The notes under the pieces: generated by a model
Told to the model about the DNA's origin: nothing
Database searches by the model: none
Seen by the model: the letters and a program-made list of their open reading frames with translations, nothing else
Part shown: piece after piece, positions 57,867-64,000 of the stretch
Layout: each line of letters starts with the position of its first letter
How positions within the stretch are numbered: position 1 is the first letter of the stretch
Made by a program: the position numbers and the translations under genes
Origin: Bacteroidia bacterium
GTDB taxonomy: Bacteria; Bacteroidota; Bacteroidia; B-17B0; Aurantibacillaceae
Direction: 5' to 3'
DNA: 64,000 nucleotides
Assembly: GCA_018000995.1 (NCBI GenBank)
Contig: JAGNIU010000002.1
Span: forward strand, 130,483-194,482

Positions 57867-58070
57867 ATGAAAAACATTCTTTTCCTTTTAATATTTCTTT
57901 CTGGTTTGACAATTTATGGACAAACTCATACACGTAAGACACGTAGCGACAAAGGTGGTACCCATAAACATTCTTTAGGTTATAATGTTAAAAAGGCAAC
58001 GAAAAGTTCCTCATCGACTAAAAGCTCGTCGAAAAAATCATCCACAACAACAAAACGCAGAAAAAAATAA
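57867..58070 (+). CDS. Small secreted Ser/Lys-rich basic protein
   Basis: This 67-residue protein has a signal peptide (MKNILFLLIFLSGLTIYGQ, about 1-19), then a short THTRKTRSDKGGTHKHSLGYN part and a C-terminal tail almost only of Ser, Lys, Thr and Arg (SSSSTKSSSKKSSTTTKRRKK). After cleavage the mature protein is about 48 residues and strongly basic. No family is recognised; a cell-surface polyanion-binding peptide is a guess. The stop overlaps the channel start (TAATG), so the two are translationally coupled. The frame also opens at TTG 57861, but ATG 57867 fits the signal peptide. Confidence 0.75.
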   Translation: MKNILFLLIFLSGLTIYGQTHTRKTRSDKGGTHKHSLGYNVKKATKSSSSTKSSSKKSSTTTKRRKK

Positions 58071-58741
58071 TGGACATTAATCAAAGTGATGAAAAAAAAG
58101 AAAATTTAGGATTCCTAAATCTTTTGATTCTATTACTATCCTTTTATGTTCTGATTGCTTTATTGGTTGACACGATATTCAAACTACCGCCCGAAGTTTC
58201 AAAACTATTAAACTACATTGATAATATAATTTGTGCCGTTTTCCTATTTGATTTTATGGTGCGCTTTAAAAAAGCAGAAAGCAAATTAGCTTTTATGAAA
58301 TGGGGCTGGATTGATTTAGTCGCAAGCATTCCTACATTTGACTTTATGCGAGCGGGCAGACTTCTTCGAGTAATTAGATTAATAAGACTAATTCGAGCTT
58401 TTCGCTCAACAAAACATATTGTTCAACATGTTTTTAAAAATAAAATTCAAGGCACTTTAACTTCAGTCGCAATAATTGCTGTTCTTATGCTTTTGTTTTC
58501 TTCTGTAGCAATTCTACAATTTGAAACAGCTCCAGACAGTAACATCAAGACAGCCGAGGATGCAATTTGGTGGTCTTACGTTACAATAACAACTGTTGGT
58601 TATGGAGACAAATACCCTGTTACAACAGAAGGTAGAATTATTGCAGTAATACTAATGACAGTAGGTGTTGGATTGTTTGGAACGTTTACCGCCTTTGTCT
58701 CTTCTTGGTTTGTAAAAAGTAATCAGGAGGGAGAAAAATAA
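58070..58741 (+). CDS. Voltage-gated-type potassium channel
   Basis: This inner-membrane ion channel subunit of 223 residues would assemble as a tetramer. It has six transmembrane segments. S4 is a clear voltage sensor: Arg at 94, 97, 100, 103, 106, 109 and 112, every third residue. The pore loop has the potassium selectivity filter TVGYGD (175-180) with the preceding IWWSYVTIT helix. There is no C-terminal RCK or cyclic-nucleotide domain. It is coupled to the small basic secreted protein by a TAATG overlap. Potassium selectivity follows from the filter; physiological role not inferable. Confidence 0.94.
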   Translation: MDINQSDEKKENLGFLNLLILLLSFYVLIALLVDTIFKLPPEVSKLLNYIDNIICAVFLFDFMVRFKKAESKLAFMKWGWIDLVASIPTFDFMRAGRLLRVIRLIRLIRAFRSTKHIVQHVFKNKIQGTLTSVAIIAVLMLLFSSVAILQFETAPDSNIKTAEDAIWWSYVTITTVGYGDKYPVTTEGRIIAVILMTVGVGLFGTFTAFVSSWFVKSNQEGEK

Positions 58742-58744
58742 CAC

Positions 58745-58770
58745 AACTGTTCGCTTGGATTTTTAATCTG
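58745..58770. repeat. GGATTTnTTATCC-type palindromic repeat, copy 3 (degenerate)
   Basis: AACTGTTCGCTT precedes GGATTTTTAATCTG (58757-58770), in which the second half has decayed. The leading CTGTTCnnTTGGATTT is shared with copy 4 and partly with copy 1. Confidence 0.5.
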
Positions 58771-58795
58771 AGTATATTATTAAGAATAAAGGATT

Positions 58796-59212
58796 CTATA
58801 TATCAATACTCCATATTCCCGAAACGCAACATTCGTTTTTTCCAGGTTGCGATTCTCCAATACCAAACACGATAATATATTTCACATTACAATTTGGACA
58901 TTTAAAACCTAAATAGTTTGCAGGTAAGTTAGAAACCACAAAATCACCGAGGTGTGCCTGAAATTTTTTAGAAGATAATGCTAGTCCATTTTTTATTAGA
59001 TTTTCTTTTGCTATGAAGTTCTGTCCCTTAAACAAGCTATCTAAAATATCATACTTACTTATGAAATCTACTCTAACAATACTTTTTTTAGAGCATTCTA
59101 TACAAGTATATTCGACGTCCACCCCATTATAAATTTCTGAACCAATGAAAGAATTCGTGGGTAATAATGCTTCTTTTAAAATAGAGAACGGTCTGTTTAT
59201 TTCAATATTCAT
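58796..59212 (-). CDS. Hypothetical protein with zinc-ribbon-like CxxC pairs
   Basis: This 138-residue protein has two CxxC pairs (YTCIECSKKSIV near residue 37 and FKCPNCNVKYII near 105), probably one zinc ribbon split by about 65 residues, followed by a Cys-Cys at 127-128 (NECCVSG). No signal peptide or membrane segment. It lies 89 bases after the gene following the large toxin-like gene, on the same strand, so it may be a second immunity or accessory gene of that locus. Start ATG 59212. Family not recognised. Confidence 0.7.
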   Translation of the reverse strand: MNIEINRPFSILKEALLPTNSFIGSEIYNGVDVEYTCIECSKKSIVRVDFISKYDILDSLFKGQNFIAKENLIKNGLALSSKKFQAHLGDFVVSNLPANYLGFKCPNCNVKYIIVFGIGESQPGKNECCVSGIWSIDI

Positions 59213-59252
59213 GATTAATTAGCTTTAAAAACTGTTCCCCCATCTTTCACTT

Positions 59253-59276
59253 GGATTTGTTATAGATAACAAATCC
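59253..59276. repeat. GGATTTnTTATCC-type palindromic repeat, copy 4
   Basis: GGATTTGTTAT (59253-59263), AG, ATAACAAATCC (59266-59276) is a perfect 11-base dyad, the cleanest copy. It is preceded by ACTGTTC like copies 1 and 3. It lies between the two candidate immunity genes. Confidence 0.75.
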
Positions 59277-59301
59277 CGAAAACTGAATACAGCTTTTTAA
59301 A

Positions 59302-59811
59302 TTATCTATTCCAATGTGGCATTTGCGTTAGCGAGATTTTAAAATAGTTAATCCCGTATTTGCAATTTAAAATCTCATTTATTGACATTCCATTTTCAAT
59401 ATCCTTGGTATATGGATTTGACCAATTTTTCATATTAAACCATTCATTGAGACTTAGATTATATCTTTTAAAAAAACCAGAACCAGCCATAAATCCTATA
59501 AATTGTCTAATTTCCTCTGTTAATCTTGCATCACTCTTTAAGTCATTGAATACTTCACTTTGAGCAGTAAAATCATGAATACTATCCGAAATGTAGCCGA
59601 AATTTTTGATCATTTCAGAATGTCTGTTTGGATCAAAAGCGGGTTCAATGTACTTATTATACCACCTCTCCCATTGTTTGTATTCTGGATCCCGATAATA
59701 TTTTTCCAAATATTGTTCGAATTCCATAAAATATAAATCATAGATTGATTTACCCCCAGAACCCTCGGGATAATCTTTATATTTTAGAGCTTCTTTTTGT
59801 TTCTCCGTCAT
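59302..59811 (-). CDS. Candidate immunity protein
   Basis: This 169-residue acidic cytoplasmic-looking protein has no signal peptide. It is rich in aromatic residues (LYFMEFEQYLEKYYRDPEYKQWERWYNKYIEP; FFKRYNLSLNEWFNMKNWSNPY). Its ATG overlaps the stop of the large RES-domain protein as ATGA, so the two are translationally coupled. That position and the small size are classical for the immunity gene of a polymorphic toxin. No family is recognised, so the role is inferred from context only. Confidence 0.75.
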   Translation of the reverse strand: MTEKQKEALKYKDYPEGSGGKSIYDLYFMEFEQYLEKYYRDPEYKQWERWYNKYIEPAFDPNRHSEMIKNFGYISDSIHDFTAQSEVFNDLKSDARLTEEIRQFIGFMAGSGFFKRYNLSLNEWFNMKNWSNPYTKDIENGMSINEILNCKYGINYFKISLTQMPHWNR

Positions 59812-62800
59812 TTTGGTAATTTTTGAGGTGTTATACCTTGAAGTAACTGATCAGTATACGACTGATTGAATAAAACTATATTATCATAATTTTTAGCACC
59901 TCTTGCTCCAGGAGCAATTATACCGTTATATCCCTTTTTCCTTGCCCATGATGCTAATTCATTTGGTATATCATACATGTCTTTTTTCTCCCCTAACGTC
60001 TTAACTAGATCATCAAATTGAGTGCCTAATTTCATTCTTACAGCATCATCTGATAAATCAAGCAGATTATTAGCAGTCACGTTCGTAAATTTATAAGTGT
60101 TAAAATCTGTCCAAGCCCCATAAACTGAAAGCTCAGTTTGATTTCCTTGTAAAGTTTTACTAAGATACATAGCATTTTCCTCTCCATCAAGGTCATACCT
60201 TCCCCAAGTACTAAATTCATCATGCGGTGTTATTTTTTTCGGTGTTGCACCAAAATTAAGTTCTGAGTTTTTACTCAATGAACGATAGAAATCACCAGTA
60301 TAAGATTTTCCGATGGGCTTATCTATTAATTTATCAAGATATGCCTTTAATTCGGGTCCAGATTTCGCAATAAATCTTCCACCAATTGATACTTCATCCA
60401 AAAACTCATCAAACTTGCTAAATTCTGATTGGTTAACTAAATTTTCGTTTTTTATTTGTTGTTTGTTGGTCTTCCAGAAATTTTTAGCGCCTGCATAACT
60501 CGTTGTTAGTTTAACCAGTTGTCCTGTACCAGAGGCAAGGTTGTACATGTTCAAACAAAATCTTATGTTATCTACAAATGTTTGTCCGCTTGCTCCATAC
60601 TTAGTTACAATCTTATTTTCAATAGTTGTATTATCTAAAACAAGACTACTTATACCGCTGGTTATTTCGAGGATTCCGAAAACTTTTGTAAGGACATTGG
60701 CACTATTTAAAGCAATACCAATTCCTCCTTGAAGCGTTAATACACTTGCTGCATTAAATGTAAATTTTATGGCAGATTCAGTACCCGCTTTATCGTACAT
60801 CCACTGTAAGTATATTCCCGGTACGATAGCTGCATAATATTTACCGTTGTAAGACGTTTTAATACCTGGTAACGAAACTTTACTTAATATACCAACATAA
60901 TCAAATGGTTTAAATGTCACTTCCTTATAACCCATTGAAGCATTTGTATGAATTACCGCTGCAAGAAGACCTTGCTGATTAAATTGGAGTGTGAAATTTA
61001 TTCCTGAATTGCTACCATTCCATTTAAATATTTTACTATCTAAATCTATCGGCTGATTCGCATCAAAAGATTTTGATTTAACAACTGCATTTGTAATTAA
61101 AGAAATTAAATCTGTGTAATTAGAGCCATCGATTCCAGTTCTTAGTTTTTGAAGCAAACTAAAATTATTCGACTCAAGACTTTGAACTAAATAATCACAA
61201 TTAACTTTAGTTGAAGGCATTGTTCTAATCAACCTTAATATAGGTTCTTCTTGAGTCCAATGAAGATTTGAATACCCATATCCACCTGCAATACAAGTTA
61301 TAGCGTCCCATCTTTCTTCGTTGCTTAGATTAGCTAAAGCTTGAGCGCAAACATTATTTACATATGTAGCAAAATGATCTCTTTTCAAACAAAAAGAACC
61401 ACTAGTACAAACAGTTTTGCATTCGTTTAGTTTTGTTACGAGTACGCCACGAGCTAATTCTGCAACTTCTGGATTACAGACCTGATAACTTCCATCCTCT
61501 TCCCCATCATCCCAACTCAATAAAGGATTCAGTATTGGGCTCTGCATCTCCTCCCACTGCACCTTACCCAATTCAGTTCCTGTTCCATAATCCAATAAAT
61601 TTTGGCTGGTGTTTTTACCTATTGCAGGAAATGTATGTTCTAAACCAAATGCACCGTGGGCTAATTCGTGAGCTATTTCTTTTGTGGAGGCGCTACTCGT
61701 CACAAATCCTAAAGCTCGTCCTCGTACCATGTAACCTTTTAGTGATGGCTCATCAAAATTGCTAACTACAAAAACATAATACGCTTCTTTATCATAATCA
61801 GGAGTGGCTTGTTTGTAAGCATCACGTAAAGCACGCATCTCTTCACTGTACTTACTCATTAAAGTTGCATCCGCCGATTTTAAACCATCGTTTCCTAAAT
61901 TAAAAGTGAAAGCAGGTTTTGCAGTTACATTCCAAGTGACATTAGCTTGCTGAAATATTTTATTCAAGTCGGCTTGTAAATTGGTTGTGCTAATGTTCGC
62001 ATTTCCTACCGGGACAATCACTAGTTTTTTAGAAATGGTTTTTAAATTTACTACGTTTAATTTCCCAACTTTCTTTCCATCATACCAAGCATAAACACTT
62101 CTGTATTGGTAAGGAACACTTATTTTATAAATAGTAGAATTTACTTCCGTTTTGGTTAACTCAAAACTATTGTCGGTTTTAAAACTTAATTTACTCGCAA
62201 CAAAACCTTTAATATCTATTTTCGCATATACTTCATCGTTGCTAAACTCTTTTACACTTTTGTATGGTACAAAATAATTTTTACCATTCCTGAGTTTTAT
62301 TAATTCGTAATTATTTGTCCACGCTGTGTATTTCTTCTCATCAAAACCATATACTTGCGCAGGACTTTTTTCAAAAACAACAAGTGTACTATCACTCGCA
62401 TCTAATTCATCATTGCTATATTGATTATAGTTTGTTGGTCCGGTAATAGTAGGCGGCGGCGGATTTACAGTTACCGTCCACTGATTGCCATTATCATCTC
62501 TCACCACTACAACATTCTGATTAGGTGGAAAAGCAAAACAAGAATCCGAAATTTTTCCTTGAATCTTTACACAAATCTGATTGCCTACGATTTTAATACT
62601 ATCAATGTTACCATTAACATAAGTGGCATGCTCTTCTGCATCTTTTACATCCCATTCGTGCAACCAATTTGTAATTCCTTTTGTGAGCGCTTGTATTACT
62701 CCTTGCTGATGTCGGTTATTATCATCAATAAAAATTTTATTAAACTGAACCGCCAAAGGTAAAGCACCAAATACTTTTGCATACCCTTTACCACTATACC

Positions 62801-64000
62801 AACCGGGCGGACCACTAGGATTAATTTGTGTAGTAATAACTTCAAATTGTCCGGTTTGAATTATCAATCCGGAAATTGCTTTATGAGCAGGTAAAGGTTG
62901 TGCCGCTAATGCATCAGCGTATTGCGTTTGATCGTTACAACTATAATTGGGTTCGCTATTGGTATTAAAAGTGGCGGTGTTACTCCAGTCGCCTGTAATA
63001 CTTCCTTCGCCTCTAACTCTTGCTTCGTAAGTGGTGTTGGGTTCTAAATTATTTATTTTTTCGAAACCGGTTGTGCAATTATAATCGAACCAATTTTGTG
63101 TTCCGGTTTTACGAACTTGTAATAAATATTTAGTGTAAATGTTTTGCGTGTTCCATGTACATTTTCCTAAGCGGTGTGTAATTCCTTCTGCACTCAGCGT
63201 TAAGTTAAGTGCGTTTCCTAAAACAGATTGCAAATCGCCATAAACAAAAGTGCAAATTTGAGAGTAGCCACTATTCTTAAACCAATCTCTACCTGTAATA
63301 TCTTTAGCACGCACCCGCCAAACATATTTCATATAAATATTTAAAGGTGGTTCCGCAATTCCATAATTCAACAAGGTTAAATTAGTAGTAGTGCTAAAAA
63401 TTGGTGCCGTACTTAAAACAACTTGATTAGGATTTGCTGATGAATCAGGGCGAACTTCCCATAAGGCGAATTCGTATTCGGTATTTGCAGCACTGTTGGG
63501 AGAACTCATGTGCATGGGCGTCCACTGAAACAAAATATTTTGAGGCGTTTGCGGTGTTACATTTTTTCCACACTGCGGTAAATTTAAAAAAGGCGGATCA
63601 CTTAAAGTAAACCAAGCTTGCGAACAGGATTCGTTACTTACTTGTATGTTTCCGGGATTGTAATAATCGTAAGCCTTCACGCAAACACTGTAATACCCTT
63701 CAGGCAAAGCCATACGTTGTTCGTACTGACTTTGATTAATACCAATGAAATCGAGATTATTACTATTGAGATAAGGAGCTAAGTCGGCCCCACTTAATAA
63801 AAGCGGCACACCCGATTGCAAATTTATGGGTGGCGGATTAAATAATTGTTTGGTAACTAGTGTAAATCCATTTCCTTTAATTTCTATTCTTAAACGAACA
63901 TTATATTGTGGAGTAAGAAAATCATTAAACTGTAAAATGATTTTTAATTTTTCGGAAGAAGGATCGGCGTAATCCGGTAAATAGCCGCTATAGGGTGGAA
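59808..64000 (-). CDS. Large secreted polymorphic-toxin-like protein with C-terminal RES-like domain, 5' end outside window
   Basis: About 1396 residues are visible; the frame stays open to base 64000, so the true start is outside the window (the TTG at 63821 is internal). Order: N-terminal beta regions with fibronectin type III-like units (residues numbered from 63821: about 1-285), a middle zincin with HELAHGAFGLEH (about residue 715; HExxHxxxGxxH), a Cys-rich stretch, a hydrophobic segment (about 1040-1110), then a RES-like domain (about 1190-1320). RES landmarks are FYRSL (Arg), TELSVYG (Glu) and GYNGIIAPGARGAKNYDNIVLF; the expected Ser region reads PGAR. RES proteins degrade NAD+. The overlap with a small downstream gene fits toxin-immunity. 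Confidence 0.82.
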   Translation of the reverse strand, partial: PPYSGYLPDYADPSSEKLKIILQFNDFLTPQYNVRLRIEIKGNGFTLVTKQLFNPPPINLQSGVPLLLSGADLAPYLNSNNLDFIGINQSQYEQRMALPEGYYSVCVKAYDYYNPGNIQVSNESCSQAWFTLSDPPFLNLPQCGKNVTPQTPQNILFQWTPMHMSSPNSAANTEYEFALWEVRPDSSANPNQVVLSTAPIFSTTTNLTLLNYGIAEPPLNIYMKYVWRVRAKDITGRDWFKNSGYSQICTFVYGDLQSVLGNALNLTLSAEGITHRLGKCTWNTQNIYTKYLLQVRKTGTQNWFDYNCTTGFEKINNLEPNTTYEARVRGEGSITGDWSNTATFNTNSEPNYSCNDQTQYADALAAQPLPAHKAISGLIIQTGQFEVITTQINPSGPPGWYSGKGYAKVFGALPLAVQFNKIFIDDNNRHQQGVIQALTKGITNWLHEWDVKDAEEHATYVNGNIDSIKIVGNQICVKIQGKISDSCFAFPPNQNVVVVRDDNGNQWTVTVNPPPPTITGPTNYNQYSNDELDASDSTLVVFEKSPAQVYGFDEKKYTAWTNNYELIKLRNGKNYFVPYKSVKEFSNDEVYAKIDIKGFVASKLSFKTDNSFELTKTEVNSTIYKISVPYQYRSVYAWYDGKKVGKLNVVNLKTISKKLVIVPVGNANISTTNLQADLNKIFQQANVTWNVTAKPAFTFNLGNDGLKSADATLMSKYSEEMRALRDAYKQATPDYDKEAYYVFVVSNFDEPSLKGYMVRGRALGFVTSSASTKEIAHELAHGAFGLEHTFPAIGKNTSQNLLDYGTGTELGKVQWEEMQSPILNPLLSWDDGEEDGSYQVCNPEVAELARGVLVTKLNECKTVCTSGSFCLKRDHFATYVNNVCAQALANLSNEERWDAITCIAGGYGYSNLHWTQEEPILRLIRTMPSTKVNCDYLVQSLESNNFSLLQKLRTGIDGSNYTDLISLITNAVVKSKSFDANQPIDLDSKIFKWNGSNSGINFTLQFNQQGLLAAVIHTNASMGYKEVTFKPFDYVGILSKVSLPGIKTSYNGKYYAAIVPGIYLQWMYDKAGTESAIKFTFNAASVLTLQGGIGIALNSANVLTKVFGILEITSGISSLVLDNTTIENKIVTKYGASGQTFVDNIRFCLNMYNLASGTGQLVKLTTSYAGAKNFWKTNKQQIKNENLVNQSEFSKFDEFLDEVSIGGRFIAKSGPELKAYLDKLIDKPIGKSYTGDFYRSLSKNSELNFGATPKKITPHDEFSTWGRYDLDGEENAMYLSKTLQGNQTELSVYGAWTDFNTYKFTNVTANNLLDLSDDAVRMKLGTQFDDLVKTLGEKKDMYDIPNELASWARKKGYNGIIAPGARGAKNYDNIVLFNQSYTDQLLQGITPQKLPK

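Noticed and set aside
63819-63821. Start of the large toxin-like gene at 63821
   Set aside because: This is a TTG inside an open frame that continues without stop to base 64000 and encodes further beta domain; the start is outside the window.

Overview
The window is AT-rich DNA from a member of the Bacteroidota. The evidence is the gene content and the promoters. Gene content includes a T9SS type B sorted PKD/SprB-repeat protein, TPR-PD40 envelope proteins, a two-component-regulator propeller protein, BshC of bacillithiol synthesis, DUF349, DUF3307 and MlaD-type genes. Several genes carry TAnnTTTG-type -7 elements, typical of the Bacteroidota primary sigma factor. Several well-supported genes lack any usable ATG and must start at TTG or GTG. 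I cannot place the organism below phylum. No rRNA, CRISPR array, insertion sequence or prophage is visible, and no gene-free stretch exceeds 300 bases.

Layout: 1-5.1 kb holds the tail of an M42-like aminopeptidase, a TPR lipoprotein, two Fe-S oxidoreductase subunits and an MCE protein. 5.2-10 kb holds a SpoU methyltransferase, a dispersed repeat, an ABC-2 exporter pair and a DUF349 protein. 10.2-15.7 kb is a polymer O-acylation cluster (acyltransferase-3, MBOAT, two SGNH hydrolases). 15.9-24.9 kb holds a MerR regulator, a lipoprotein, a class A beta-lactamase-like hydrolase, an amino acid permease, an M23 peptidase, alaS and proC. 25-31.9 kb holds a large T9SS cargo protein and a glycan set (GT4, methyltransferase, flippase, FkbM). 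31.9-39.8 kb holds bshC, upp, a TPR-PD40 protein, a diacylglycerol kinase, a nucleoside phosphorylase, a SirB1-like protein, and a sugar transferase with a DegT aminotransferase. 40-44.3 kb is a coiled-coil gene followed by zapA and rny. 44.4-47.9 kb holds a lipoprotein, a GT9 enzyme, a DUF3307 protein, dapD and a GDPD.

The most unusual locus is 47.9-48.7 kb. One intact tRNA-Arg(ACG) gene lies between two different GIY-YIG nuclease genes. Upstream of the first nuclease is a copy of the tRNA 5' end behind a tRNA-type promoter. Downstream of the second is a copy of the tRNA 3' end followed by a second terminator. Each outer tRNA fragment is interrupted by a different GC-rich palindrome. This looks like two small nuclease cassettes that inserted into the same tRNA gene and regenerated it from opposite sides.

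From 48.9 kb to the end lie accessory genes: a PD40-SPOR protein, a propeller sensor cut off at its output domain, small secreted proteins, GNAT, WalJ and a voltage-gated-type channel. The last part is a very large secreted protein with an HExxH zincin site and a C-terminal RES-like toxin domain, followed by one and perhaps two immunity candidates. At least four copies of a palindromic GGATTTnTTATCC-type repeat lie between these genes.
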